Of a stretch of 64,000 nucleotides of DNA, positions 46,405 to 59,514 are shown piece by piece; positions within the stretch are counted from its first letter, which is position 1, and each line of letters begins with the position of its first letter. This stretch comes from Apricaphanius iberus. Its lineage: Eukaryota > Chordata > Actinopteri > Cyprinodontiformes > Aphaniidae. The stretch covers positions 682,001 to 746,000 of the forward strand of contig JAPXFQ010001945.1 of NCBI GenBank assembly GCA_028564705.1, read 5' to 3'. A program made the position numbers and the translations under genes. The notes under the pieces were generated by a model. It made no database searches, was not told the DNA's origin, and saw only the letters and a program-made list of their open reading frames with translations.

Positions 46405-47185
46405 GTAAAAGTTCATTTTTTTTCCACATTGACCTTATTTCTTTGCAAATATTATGTTTATTTACTCACCCACAAAAGTTGGAGCTAGTTGGATCTGTTT
46501 AGCATGATTTTAGTTTTGTTTTGTTCTAAATAATTAGCGATATTCCCCTCTGAGTTCAGAACGTCTCAGGGGTGCTAAGGTAATAGCATCTGGTTTTTTT
46601 TAAGGTTTTAAATGCAGCAGACTCCAACCACACAGTCTGGGTAGGTTGCAGAAAGAGAGCCTATAGAAGCTGAACTTAGTCCAACTGTTTATTCGGTTAA
46701 TGCAATTTGGGAATATGTAAACATGAACCATATTGATGTCTGCAGTAGTTTTGTCCAAATGAGCTCTAGAGCACAGAGTGAAAGTCCTGATCAGACGATA
46801 GCTGGGATGGAGCACAGCAGTAACGTCACTGTAATCGTACCATTGTGTATGTATTATAAGCCATTAAATCAACCCGGAACCAAACAAATTAACACTTCCA
46901 AGACGTTTTGAACTCACTGTGGAATATCGCTAATGATTAATAACAAAATATGGGTAAACAAAAGAGTTTTAGGGCAGATAATGCGTTATTACAGGCGGCG
47001 AACTCCTGCCACCTTTGACCCCCATTATATAGATATACGCTGATTGTGACTCGATATAAACTCCTGCTGAACTCCAAATATCTCCAAACTTGTCTTGGTG
47101 AGTAAATTAACTTAATGTTTGCTAAAAATAAGGCCCGGTTTGAAATAAAAAATCAAACTTTCCCTTAAACCCTTTATTATTTGTG
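46405..47185. mobile_element. Long-inverted-repeat element, copy B
   Basis: Same family and orientation as copy A. TTGACCTTATTTCTTTGC and TTACTCACCCACAAAAG on the left face CTTGTCTTGGTGAGTAAATT and GCTAAAAATAAGGCCCGG on the right. The centre keeps GTTGCAGAAAGAGAGC, TGCAATTTGGGAATATGTAA and ACATGAACCATATTGATG. The left arm lacks about 130 bases present in copy A. The right end reads AAACTTTCCCTTAA. Confidence 0.75.
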
Positions 47186-49369
47186 ATTAGCTTTTTTTAA
47201 AAAGTGTGGTAATATGTGTATGCTGGATTTCCCTTTCCTCCCTCCCTCTTTAATTATAGCATATTCTCTTAGTATGAAAGAAAAGTATGATCTGGAAATT
47301 AATGTCTTTGCTTGAAAACGTTGGCTCTTTTCAGTTTTCACCTTATATATCAGGTTGTATCCATTTTAATGTTATTGCCGTTAGAGCTAAGGGAATTCAT
47401 ATTGTTTTTGGATCACTTCTATATATTTTTATATTCTAACATTAAAGTTTTGCTACATTTTAAAACTAATGTTAAAAGCAATGTTGCTGTTTTTCACAAA
47501 ATTTTACTGTTTTGTTATGTTGCTTGTACTTGTTACAATGACAATTAAAAAATGTAATTTTAAAATGGTTTAGATTTTTTTATTTCTTTAAAAGAGAAAA
47601 AAATATGTTTGTAAAGTTGTCTATAGCCATTTCAGCTTTTTAAAAAGCCACAAAAAATCCTACTACGCACCTTTGAAATTATACTTTTGGTAGGGCTCCT
47701 TAACTATTGTAAAATAAAATAACTTGTTCTGTTAGAGTATTAGTGTAATTCTGTTACAGTAACTCTGTTACAGAATTACAGTACAACTGTAACAGAATTA
47801 CAGTGAAATGGTAGTAAAATTACAATAAAAAAAATACTATAAAACTGTAATTAAATTAATTAATTAACTTTTTAATTAATTAAATTTTACAATCATTTTT
47901 CTAAGCTTCTTCTGTGAGTTTTCATTTGTTCATGTGCTTCTTTTGATGTTGTTGATATTGCATCACAAAGTAGAGCCAAAGCAAAATGGAGGCAATAATC
48001 TTGTAACTGAAACTCACTCACTCCCTCTAAATATTTTTGTATGACAAAATTAGAATTGACCCTCGCTTAAACAGTCATTTGTCTCGGGAAGTATGATAAG
48101 CAGATAGCTGTAGTGGCAATACCTTGCTGATACTGGAAATCTGCATGCACACTACCACTTACTGTTACAAGGAAGAGTTAGATGGAAGATAATTTAGCTG
48201 ATAAGAAGGTTGAATGTTCACATGACTTTACTATGTGTCATAAACAGAGATAGAGGTTCTCTGAAGTGGCTGAAAAAAGCAGGTGTTCAGTCTAGCCATC
48301 GGATAAGGTAAAATGTTCCTGAAAGCCTGCATGCATCTGCCACATGGCTTTTACTGGTGAGATGAGCGTCAGAGAGTTATTTTACAACTGAGCTAATCGT
48401 AATTCACAATGAGGATGTTTCTGATATTTCTGAGTGACATTACATGTCCTCCTAAAAGACTAAGCAGACTGTAAAACATTTTTACACACTGTTAAAGTAG
48501 CAGCCGAAAGCACACTAAGAAGGCATCTATCTGATCATCTACTTTTGCTTTGATTAGAACTCGAGCTCTGAGGAAACTTCTGAGGTAAAAGGCTGTTACG
48601 CCCTGTGTGACGACTGTTTGTCTGCCAGCTGCTGCTCTCTATTTAATATGGTACACCGCTTCCAGACAGACAGCCTAGGGTGTTTTGGGTTCTCCTTTTG
48701 GGTGTGGTTTGTGTGGGTGAAGTTGAATGTCAAACAGCTTTTAATTGGGTCCTATACAAAGAATAGATCTGAAATAGGATTAGAAACAATTGGACTTGCA
48801 GGAGGAAAAAAATGTTTAAGTTATTTTATCTTCATAAACCATTCAGTGTCCTTAGACTGCTCCACTATTGGTAAAATAAAAATCCTTATATTCCACATTA
48901 GCTACTCATTCTTAACAGAATCATTGCCAATGTGTGTAGCATCTATATACTTTACTCAGCACACGTTAGGTTACCTGGGTGATACCCATAGTTTTAGTTA
49001 TCCACCACTTAAGTGAAATACACACAATGAGACATTATGTAAGTCCTGAAACATCACTTTTAAGAGGTGTGGAACATTTCAGATTTAAAACAATATTTAT
49101 AATAAGATAAATATAATAATACTGAGAAAAAGGATTTATGTGTGAAAACAAAACAAATGTTTAAGATGTCACTTTTATTCTTCATGATTAAGCAGATGAA
49201 CAAGTTGTATTTTGTAGAAGTCATACTTGCCAATCTTGAGAGCTCAGAATTAGAGAGACATTTTAAAGGGCTGGGGGGCGGTTAAAAAAGACAAATTTAA
49301 AACTTGAATTTTATGGTATTTATTTATTTGTCATAACTTTGATGATTATGGCTTACATTTTATGATAAC
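47186..49369. other. AT-rich sequence with one inverted repeat
   Basis: Apart from the repeat at 47745-47801 and an AATTAATTAA palindrome near 47850-47885, nothing is recognised. Confidence 0.5.
47745..47801. repeat. Perfect 16-bp inverted repeat with internal copies
   Basis: GTAATTCTGTTACAGT (47745-47760) and ACTGTAACAGAATTAC (47786-47801) are exact reverse complements. The 25 bases between them contain CTGTTACAGAATTACAG, a further copy of the same motif. Confidence 0.9.
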
Positions 49370-49740
49370 ACTAAATTCAAAATCTCAAAAATTTAGAATA
49401 TTCTGAAAAGGTCCAATAATTTAGCTTCATTATGTCACACTATAATCACCTAATTAATCCAAAACGTCTACAAAGAGTTTCTTTAAATGGTCTCTCAGTC
49501 TGGTTCAGTGGGAATCACAATCTTTGCGAAGACTGCTGACCTGACTGTTGTGCAGAAAACCATAATTTACAGCCTATGAGGAGGGAAAGCCTAATAAGGT
49601 AATTGCAAAATAAGATGGATGTTGCCAGATTGCTGTACCAAAGCAGATTAAAAAAGCGTTGTGTGGAAGAGAAAAGTCTGGAGGAAAAATGGTGCACAAC
49701 CAATAAGGATGACTGTTGTGCTGGAACATAATTGTTGCAC
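49370..49740 (+). pseudogene. Tc1/mariner relic (5' end and start of transposase)
   Basis: AAAAATTTAGAATATTCTGA and GGTCTCTCAGTCTGGTTCAG followed by GAAGACTGCTGACCTGACTG match the 5' end and first codons of a fish Tc1/mariner family. After that AAGGTAATTGCAAAATAAGA continues the helix-turn-helix region in broken frames. The catalytic part is absent. Confidence 0.6.
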
Positions 49741-52299
49741 CTACATTGGGTTTTTTATTTTCTTTTGCCATCCATATCCTTTCGCCTTTCTCCAAATGCA
49801 CTGAACTGTTGCACCTCAAATGTTGCTGAAGGATAGTAAGGTTCTCAGATTCCATGGAAAATAAACCTGGTCTAGCTCCAAACATTGAACAGTGTGGAAT
49901 GTTGGGATTTTCCATTAACTGAACGTCATATCCCAGCATCCTTTTGCTCCGTCCTTACTGAATTCTCATTGGTCTTTGGCCAGACAGACAGACAGAGTTC
50001 ATAAAGGGACTGTGCACAAAGGAAGCCATTGTCTTTCCACGCTCACTCACTGGACAGGGAAAGACATTTAAGCAATCACTAGGAAAATTTATTACGTTGG
50101 TTCTAACCCTGCTGGCCAGGATAAGAAAGACCCTTTCCTGAAATTTTGGAGGATTATTTTGCCAAGCTACCCGACTTCCTGTTTGTGAAGCCATAAATGT
50201 CTGCTGGCATCTGAGCTATACCAAGATAGCTATGTGAAGACAGGCCCAACTGAGGTCGCTATGTGCATCTGAACGCGTTCATTTAAATTCAGCTGGGTGC
50301 ACCACTGTTCCTAAATGAACTATGCCACCATTTGGATAGTTATTCCTTCTCCATCCATTGTTCGCCTTGTACTGGCAGTGTGGCTGAAGTCATCAACAGT
50401 AGGACAAACTCAGGTTTTTGTCTAGGTAGGGCTTCTTTAAAAAGTATTGAACATGAGTTTAGACTTGTGTGAAATGGTTTAATTGATTTATTTGTAACTT
50501 GTTAAACCACTCTTTTCTCATTGTTCATTAGCGTCGCCACACACTGCTTTTGAGCTGTGTATACCTTTTTCTGTTGTTGTCTTCACTAAAGCAGTATTAT
50601 ATCTCTTATCTTAATAATTTTCTCAGATTCTGTTGACACACTGTAAACCAGACTGTGTGATTCCATGTTCTGCTAAGAGCTAATGCCATTAGTTCTTTGT
50701 CCTGAGTCCAGATGAACCCCCTGCGGACTTTATGGCCCTTTCTTCTCACACACACACACACGCACGCACACAAACACACACTATTGATACTCTGAACCTT
50801 TTTTCTCTAATTCAGTCAGTGTTAGTTGCTTGTTTTGTTCGTATATATTATCCACTTTCTAATATTAGTTTGTAGACTGCATGCTTTAGAATAGATGGGT
50901 TGTTGACACGGTGGGCTGGTTGTAAGGTTAATCAATTATGTTAATAAATCCTATTATATTTTAAAGAGAAGATCCTCTGTTCTGTTCTCTGTGTGTGAAA
51001 TTACTGTTACAGCATCTGAGATCATACTCTTGTAGAAAGAGGCTGAATGTGTCTGGATTACATTACATTTTTCCTAAAAGGAGTGGTGCCCCGACTTAAA
51101 TTTAATTAATCAATTAAGTTATTGACTCTCATCAATAGTTGTATTACTATTAAGTTATTATTCACTCCTATTGTTGTTGGTATAAGCCAGAGAAATTGCA
51201 TACACTTTGTGCAAATCTCAATTACATTGATATAAATTACAACAGCAGCCTGGTGTGGATTGTCAGGAAAAGGCCATTAAAAAGTCATACATCTACTAAA
51301 ATCTAATAAATCTCTGGAATAAATCTACTGAAGGAGCCGAAGTTGCAGAAGCACATCAAGTCGCTAACTTCGATAAGTAGAAGGACGAATGCATTCCTTA
51401 CAGGGATAAACTTGTGAAGGAGGCTAGGGATAGATATATTCAGAATTTGGATACAGTTGACAACGTGGATCCACACGACCTTTAAGAAAAACAAATGGAG
51501 ATCTGTGTTTTGTTACTGCTTCCAATACCACATTGGACATAAAAAACTATCTTCCGTTTGGGACCAGCACATACACATGTCAACAGTTCAAAAATTACAA
51601 ATCACTGGAGTTATATGGACATTTCACACATTCAACTATCCCATCGTGTAATGCGGCTACATCACCCGATACATCATCTGACAAAGACCGATATTAAATA
51701 CTGTGGAACTTGTCTGTATTTTTCTCCTGATTGGTACTTTTGCACAATTAGGTCATTTTTATTACCAATAAAGTTAAAACCAAACTAGTTATGTAATGCA
51801 GTTAGGTATTCTTATCATACTTTGTAAGATTATTCATATAGATTACGTAACAGGCGAATTTGCCTTCTGAAGAGCGTACTGACGTATTGTCTGTTCCTTT
51901 TTACTAATGCTGCGTCATTTCACTATGCTTCATGTCGCTGTGACTCAGAGGGTGTTTCCCAGCAACGCAAAAGGAGTGTCAGGGATTTCTCTTCAGCTGG
52001 TGCTGTTTACATACGCTTGACGGCAGCTATAAATAAACGATATCTCCCTTCTGGAAATGTTGAAGAGAGACAACAAGTTTCAATGGTATATGTGCACTGA
52101 CAGTGTTCCTGTAACTTGGTGTCTTTTGTTAAAATGAAACCAAAACCATAGACACAAAACGTTCTTATAGTAAATGCTTTTATCATTTAAAAACATCTTA
52201 CATATCTGTTAAATACAAATCCTGCTTCACTGAATCAGACCAACAGTCACTGCCTAGATACTTCACATTTACTTTTTCTCATCGTTGGACCAGTCCCAG
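49741..52299. other. Unassigned sequence
   Basis: A CA microsatellite lies at 50747-50781. A short stretch (51335-51475) has a plus-strand frame (RDKLVKEARDRYIQNLD) that resembles a repetitive fish protein but has stops on both sides. A TATA-like GCTATAAATAAACG lies at 52027-52040 in a slightly GC-richer, CpG-containing patch. None is strong enough for a gene call. Confidence 0.35.
50747..50781. repeat. (CA)n microsatellite
   Basis: About 35 bases of CA with CG and AA interruptions. Confidence 0.9.
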
Positions 52300-52430
52300 C
52301 CTGGTCAGCGGCGAGCATGAACTGATGAAGCCTCTTGAATAAGAGGTGAAACGTCTTTCAAGACAAATTACCAAGTCCAGTTGCGTTCGATTGAAATTTC
52401 CTTGAGATAACCATGACCTGGATGAATGAG
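52300..52430 (+). mobile_element. Penelope-like tail with a hammerhead-like core
   Basis: ACTGATGAAGCCTCTTGAAT, AAGAGGTGAAACGTC, ACCAAGTCCAGTTGCGTTCG and ATAACCATGACCTGGATGAA follow the order of a dispersed fish repeat that I associate with Penelope-like or similar retroelements. Within it, CTGATGA (52322-52328), a perfect 6-bp stem CCTCTT/AAGAGG with loop GAAT, and GAAA (52348-52351) form the conserved core of a hammerhead ribozyme. A 4-bp hairpin GTCT/AGAC follows. I could not find a properly placed cleavage triplet, so activity is doubtful. Confidence 0.5.
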
Positions 52431-52644
52431 AATATTCACAGGCTTGTCCAATGCTCAGTTTGACAGAAGCTTGTGCAAATATTTGAAAGAAGGTGCTGCG
52501 GTCAGATAAGTCCAGGATTTATTTTTATTTTTTGTCCTACATGCAAAATTCTTGAGGTAGAAAACTAGTGCTTTATATAACTCACATAGCACAGCGCTAC
52601 AGCATGTGAGTAACAAAGCACAGTGCTTGTGCTTCACATAAAAA

Positions 52645-52750
52645 GTCAGCATCATACTGTGGGGATGGTTTTCTTCAACAGAGACAGATAAGCGGTGTTC
52701 ACCTTTCAGCAGAACAAAACACCAAATATACAGCCATATAGACCCTTTAG
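52645..52750 (+). pseudogene. Tc1-type transposase fragment
   Basis: CATACTGTGGGGATGGTTTT, CTTCAACAGAGACAG and CAGAACAAAACACCAAATAT match the region around the second catalytic aspartate of Tc1 transposases at base level. Flanking parts are missing. Confidence 0.5.
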
Positions 52751-55700
52751 GTATTTTAGAAAGAATTGAACAATTGTTCAGCCTTTAAATGTGTCAAGCT
52801 GGTGAGGCCAAAAACTTGTAGCAGAAACTGTTTTAATGCACTCCACATATACATGATTATAATCATTACAAAAAATCATTAATCAGTTTCCTTCACTTTG
52901 CAACTATGCCCCTGTCATCGAAAAAAAATATTTTTAAATGAAGGGATGAGAGATATTCCTTCCGATTTATGGAGGTTTAATCACAGACTTGGTTGATCAA
53001 GCAAAGAGGTAACAGATTCACATAGTAATATGCAGAACACTGACCTGTCTCCATACAACTGACACGGTCTTTTATAGATTCAGTAGTCCTCACTACTATC
53101 AATATCATATCAGAAAACATTTCTTCAGGGTGAGGACTGTAGACTTCCAGGCGTCTTCAGATGATATAGAAGGCAGGATCTTGTAAAATGTCAGGACGTT
53201 CAGTGTACAGAGAGTCGTTTCCATGGTACCACAGGATGTAGGAATTTAATATAAGTTCATTTGACCTGACCTAGTATCATACAGTGTCGTATTATCAGAT
53301 TAATCACTATGTCATGAAGAAATAGCACACAGTAACTGTCAGTATGTAAGAATACACAGAACAGTTCACTTAATATAAAGTTTCCCATAAAACCCCATTT
53401 TGTTTTAGTCTCATAAATCCCAACAACATACACAGTGGTTTGCGGTTTACCCTCTCCGAAGCTAAAACATGACACATTTTAAATGATATTTTAAACACAG
53501 TAGTCATAAAAAACTTAAAGGAATACCAAACTTAAAGGAATAAACTGTTAATTCGATGTTTTCAGAATCCATTTTAAGTGGAAATAATTGGGTCACATTT
53601 GGGCTTCCTGTAGTGAGTCATCACTTCTGCCAATCATACATCCGAAGTCTATCCTTCACATATGTATCAATTGTGGTGACATTGAAAAGGCTGCTCCCAA
53701 TTTTGGAGCTGCAAAATTGTCCGTGCAGCTTTACCATCTGTCACTGACAATGCTTTACAAGCTAGATTAAATTTTGCAGCATTCTTTCATCCATTTATCT
53801 CCTCTCTTCTTGTAAACCAATTATTCCTAGTGACAAAGCGGTAAGTTCTAAGAACATTTGGATGAAAGATGTTGAGGCAGTAGAAGATTTAGGATCAAAG
53901 AAAACTATGAAGACAAAAGTACATCTTCATGGTTACAGTAAGGAACAGAGAGGGGAGCTAACTATAAATTGGAGGACCCATAAGAAGAACGGGACAAGTG
54001 TGTGCAAGAAAAGGCTTAGAGGGAGGGATTTGCGGGTTGCAATGACTCACAACTTTTCCCTGGTTGGGTCAGATATCTGGCATCTGGAGCTCATTCACTA
54101 CAGGCACCATGGTAACCAGCGGTTGTGGAATTGTAAACAGGCTGAGAGACTGGAAAGACGAATGGAAACCAGGCATTCAGTGTTTATCCACAGTGTAGTC
54201 AAGGGCTCCGGAAGGGCAATCAGTGTACTGCATACAAACAGGCTAAGGTAAAAGAGAGCAAATGAGGGAAAATACAACAAAACACACATGCCACACAGTG
54301 TCCATTCTTCGTTCTGTCCATCTTAATGGGTTAGAAAATGATGGTGTCCCACAAGAAGGACATAGCAAGTAAGAAGTTTACTAAAATAAACATATAAACT
54401 ATGAACAAAACATCTGCCAAAAAATTATTTGACTAAAGAAATAAGAAAATACATTACCTTGACTGGGACACAAGACAAAGTAAGCAATACAGAAATAAAG
54501 ACCAACTCAAGGTTACAACAAAATTCAATGTATACCAAGCAACTAAATCTTGACTTCATAGTTTTTAGGTCACCTACAACTCTTCAGATGGGTCTGTTTT
54601 TTCTTAAGCACCTTCTTCATCTCCGCAACCCACCGAAAGTAGCAATCTCTGTACCTGCCAAAAACGGGGGACTGTCTGTAAATCTCTGCTTACAGGGTAT
54701 TTTTAAGTTCCTGTCAACCATCTGTGACATCACTGGACCATGCCTGGTTTCCAATTTAAAATACTTTAAAATACCAACTGTAACTATTTAAAGAATGTAC
54801 AAAAAGTTTAATGAGGGAATTAAAAAGTCAAGCTGCTGTTTATAGCATCAGAGTAAGTGTAAGTAAAAAAAAAGTATATAAATATCATGTAGTCTTCCTT
54901 TTTTTGCTGTAAAGTCCCAGGTTCTCTGTAGGGGACTGCCTGGAACTTCTTTGTAAAAACTGCTTAATCACAAGGAAAGGCCAAGACAATTATGGATACT
55001 TAAAGGGAATAAGGATCAAAAGACATTCAGGTACAAAAATAACACAGGAAATTCAAAGAACAATTCAAGCTCAATAAAAAATATTCTTTTTCAACTTATT
55101 CTAGGAACCTGCTTTACATAAAAGAAACAGACTGGTTTAATAAAGACCTTAGTTTCCTTTCTACTCAGTAATTCAACAACCAGAAAAAACACTAACACAG
55201 AAGCAGTTACCATGGAAATATGTTTTTTTCTAAGTAGTTTCCATTCTTCTGTGAAGTTGAATGAACCAATTTAGACAGAGTTAATTCTTAGAAGAAATTC
55301 AAGGTTCAGTAAAATTAGCTTTTATAATCCAGCTATTTAAAGTTCACGAAGCTGCTCTGAACTGGGGTTTTTATGCAAAAAAGAATGAGGCTGCATACTT
55401 CCTGTTGTTATGTACTTCCTGTTGTTCCATCAATGTCATCATAGTTTTCAAGATATTTTGTGATTGCCTAGGGTAGTACTAAAGATTTCCAAATTTTATT
55501 TAAAAATATTTCAAAGTTCTTTGAATGATAAATATAGAGAAACAGGTTGACTTAGACTAGATTACCTCAATAATTGTAACATTAAAGGTTACAAAAGAAT
55601 GTGTGAGTTCTACAGAGGAAATTTTTATTTTGACCTCTTCTACTTCCCTCCTGCTGCAAATCCAAAAAAGTTTTTAATCTCAAAGCTATCCAGGTCTCGT

Positions 55701-57607
55701 GAGCTAATTTATCGCCTTTACCAGGAGAGAACAGATTGTCTATTTGATTATATTGTAACCGAATAGACAGTTAGATTCACAAATATCCAATAAAATATGT
55801 GAAAATTTAAAATCGTAAAATTATACTGAACAACCCTAACCCTGACTATGTTAGACCAGACCACTGTCATTGCATGATTACCTAACTCTGGGAATCTTGA
55901 AGATAAAAAAACGTCATCATTATCATGTATTAGGATGTGTTAAGTTGATAAATTCTGGTTTAACCATGGTAGAATATGGTACATCAGCGTGCTTTTCAGA
56001 GATTGAGAAATCATTTACATCAGTCCTATCTGGAAGTCCATAGTTTTAATTTGGCATCTGATTTCACTCCTGTATCTAAACTAACCACAGTCTGTCACTT
56101 GTCTGATTTTCCTCCTTAAAGGCAATGCAAAACCTGAACCGAGCCTTTTAGTCACCACAAGCTGTAGTGATACAGATTCTGATTGTGATAAATGTATACG
56201 GGTCTCTCCAGCAGTAATCATCTGGGTCTATTTCTGTGAGTTGGTTCAGGACATGAATGTGCAGCTCCAGTCTACCTTTGGATGATGTTTTTATTTTGAA
56301 AAAAAAAATGATTTTGGATAATTGTCTAAATTGACTATTTGATCAACTGAGTTTAGCACAGCTAGCACAAACTACTTTGCAGATTAAATGGTACATTTGT
56401 TTTAATTAAACAGCCTTTTAATCTTGTACAAACTAAAGTATTTAACTAAGCATACTGACATTAACATTATTGTACAGCATAATCTTTCCATCTCTTACAT
56501 TATTCTGTGTAACAGGTTTGGTAAGGTCTGCTTTTTCCAGTCTCTTTTCTAATCTAACAAACTGGATCCCACATTTTGGATCCAGTTTTTGTTAAAATCC
56601 AAACAACTTCTCTTTGAAGCATAACTCCATAATTTATGCTAAATAAACGACCCAGCCATTCTTCTTTGAATGTGGGCTTTTATATCGAGATACAGGAAGA
56701 TATTGCAGTCTGATATTCATTGTGGAAGTGGAAGCCTACATTTTAATTGGTGCAGAATGATTGTACCATTCTTTTACAAACTCAAAACTCCATATTTGGT
56801 GCTCTCACTCACAGAACAGTCTCTTTCATTTTTATCAAAAATCCAGACAACCATATCCCATGATCCCGTGTGAGGTTTTTCCTTCAGCTGTGATTTTTTT
56901 CTTGGAATCACACAGGGTAAAACCTCGTGTTGTGCAGTTGTGCTCACATAAAGAACCTGAGTTGGCTGAAACCATTTTTACACCAATCTCCTGTGCTGCT
57001 ATTGGAATATGACTAAATAGATTTAGAGTTGGCTGTGGATCTAAGAAAAAACATCAAAACAATTATTCATATCTTGAATCTGCTTCTGGATCAAAGCCAG
57101 TTCAACCTCCACTCACCCCATCAACACCTACAGATATTTTTCTTTTTAACACTTCTCTCGAACCCCGTGTACATACCTTGTTTACTAAAAACACTGTATA
57201 ATCAACCCATGTATTTATGTTATTATTTCTGTTAGACAGGAGGCCCCTTAAACACGCAACCATGCAACAGACAAATGATTGTATTCATATTCTTCTGACT
57301 TGTCTCAAACTTAAAACTAAATTCGCTGGAATACCTGATATAACCTTTACAAGCCTTTCACAGCTGCCCTTTCTAAAGAAAGAAAAAATAAATTAAAAGT
57401 GTACATGACACAGCTTGCCCTGAGTGGTTTCATTTGTACTTCTGTGGGAGTGCCAATTTCAGTCTATACCTTCAGTCCTAAAAATATAGCTCTCTCAGTA
57501 TAATTTGCGATTACAACTAAGCTGCTGATGTAGATGGTTTGTAATAGCCTCGGGTTTAAAGTTGCCATCAGTTCTCATGTAAAAAGAAAGATTATCCTGC
57601 TACAATG
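52751..57607. other. Long AT-rich stretch without a gene
   Basis: Open frames of 120-130 codons at 53862-54251 and 54429-54791 (plus) show no domain or splice context. A tandem AAACTTAAAGGAATA pair lies near 53512-53542. A hairpin lies at 56559-56588. Nothing else is recognised. Confidence 0.4.
56559..56588. repeat. Perfect 11-bp inverted repeat
   Basis: AAACTGGATCC and GGATCCAGTTT are exact reverse complements around an 8-base loop (CACATTTT). Confidence 0.9.
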
Positions 57608-58670
57608 TACAATAGGGCAAAAAAGTATTTAGCAGACAATAGTGCAAGTTGTCCCACTTGAAAGGAGGCCTGTAATTTTCATCATACGTACAATTCAGCT
57701 GTGAGAAACAGAATGTAAAAAAATTCCAGGAATTCCCATTGTATGATTTTTAAAGAATTTATTTGTATTCGATTCTATTTTTTTTTAAGTATTCAGTGTC
57801 TACAAATAAGCAAGAATTCCAGCCCTTGCTGACATTTTACTTCTTTTTCACAAGCTCTTCTATCTTTTACTAGTTACCTGTATTAATTGCACCTGTTTGA
57901 ACTAGTTATCTCTATAAAAGACACCTGTCTACACCTTCAAACAGTCAAACTCCGACCTCCACCATAGCTAAGATCAGAGAACTGTCCAAGGACACCAGGG
58001 ACAAGATTGTACAGCTGCACAAGACTGGGATGAGCCAATCTACAATGGACAAGCCACTTGGTGAGAAGAGATGAACTGTTGAAACAGTAACAAGAAAACA
58101 AAATAAATACAAGATCACTGACAATCTCCCTCGACCTGAGGTTCCATGCAAGATCTCACCTCATAGGGGACATATGATCTTAAGAATATTGAGGAAACAG
58201 CCCAGAACTACATGGGGGGGCTGGTCAATGACCTTAATAGCATCCCAAGGGTCTGGAGTGGCCAATCTTGCCTCCAGACCTAAATCCAATGGAGAATTTC
58301 TGGAAGGAGCTGAGTCAAAATATCACTGCTCTGGAGAAGATCTGCATGGACGAATGGGACAAAATACCAGCTACAGTGTGAGCAAACCTGGTAAAGATCT
58401 ATAAGAATAGTTTGACTTCTCTCATTGCCACAAATGCTACCTTAAAAAACATTTATATTAACTTTATTATCGAACAAATGCTTATTTTCTGCTCCATTAT
58501 GCAAATAGATTCTTTAAAAATTATACAATGTGATTTCCTGCATGCTCTTTTTTTTGTCTCTCACAGTTGAAGTGTACCTATGATTAAATTTATAAACATC
58601 TCTCATCTCATTAATTGGTGAAACCTACCACATCGCCTAACAAAACTCAAAAACTATGAGCATCAACAAC
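57608..58670 (+). mobile_element. Decayed Tc1/mariner element, nearly full length
   Basis: It begins CAATAGGGCAAAAAAGTATTTAG and keeps TAATTTTCATCATACGTACA, AAAGACACCTGTCTACACCT, the coding start ACCATAGCTAAGATCAGAGA, GTCCAAGGACACCAGGGACAA and AATCTCCCTCGACCTGAGG, then a CCAGACCTAAATCCAATGGA block (the D-x-N-P region) and the mirrored 3' end (AATGTGATTTCCTGCATGC, GTTGAAGTGTACCTATGAT). Internal sequence around the catalytic centre is deleted and frames are broken, so it is dead. Confidence 0.85.
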
Positions 58671-59514
58671 TTTCCTCATTTAAAAAGTCCTCATATTTTA
58701 GTCATATTGTGATGTTTATTTATTTATGTATATATTTGTTTATCTCAAACCATTAAAGAAGATAACAACATAAAATGGCAAATATACTCCTCCATATTCC
58801 TAGTGTATAAAATAAGACAAAACATATGGATTAAGATTAACATATGCCTTTGGATAAAGACAAAACATACAGTAACATAAAATAGTTTGAGAGGGGACTG
58901 GAAGAAGCAAAAGCGTATCTAGTCCAACCCCAGTTCAGTTAATTCAATAATTAACTGCTCACATTAACAGATATAACTAAACGACCAAAAAAACATAAAA
59001 TAACTTAAGTGTGAAAAGGGACTTTCAAATGTATCAAAATAGTATTACCAAGATTGTTGCACAATTACTGGAAGCTGTTTCTGTCCTGAAGCACCACGGC
59101 AAATCACATGACACAAATTTATTTTGCATTAAAAACAATAAATTGTAATGTATGCTCAATTTTAACCAAACATATTCGTTAAAAAATAATACTGAGAAAG
59201 AATTTCTTCCTTTGTTTGGTCTTTGTTGTGGGTCAACAGTGTTGCACGTTTGATTGCAGCTGTGGAGGCCATGTGACTACTTCCTGAGAAAAACTATGAT
59301 GGTTTCAGATTGCCGCCTTAGATGCTTGCGAAAGGCTGAGGGTGTAACAATAGCATATTTGTGATTTGTGTAATATGACAAAACAAACCTCTGGGCTTCT
59401 TCAGTGGAACTACCAGAACAGACTCTACCAGCGAATTCCTCCTGTTCAACAAGCAGCGTCAGCAAAAAAATTTTTGCTCTTCCCCGGAAAACCAGACCAC
59501 TTAAAAGCGGAATT
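58671..59514. other. AT-rich sequence with an unassigned minus-strand frame
   Basis: A minus-strand open frame at 59277-59549 contains EEFAGRVCSGSSTEEAQRF and reads protein-like for about 65 codons. It has no recognised domain and overlaps the Tc1 end that follows. Confidence 0.25.

Noticed and set aside
52300..52430. An active hammerhead ribozyme
   Set aside because: The core is present, but neither downstream nor upstream sequence gives a cleavage triplet paired to the core in the known type I or type III layouts, so I claim only a resemblance.
53862..54791. Two open frames of 129 and 120 codons
   Set aside because: Composition typical of random AT-rich frames, with no recognisable motif.
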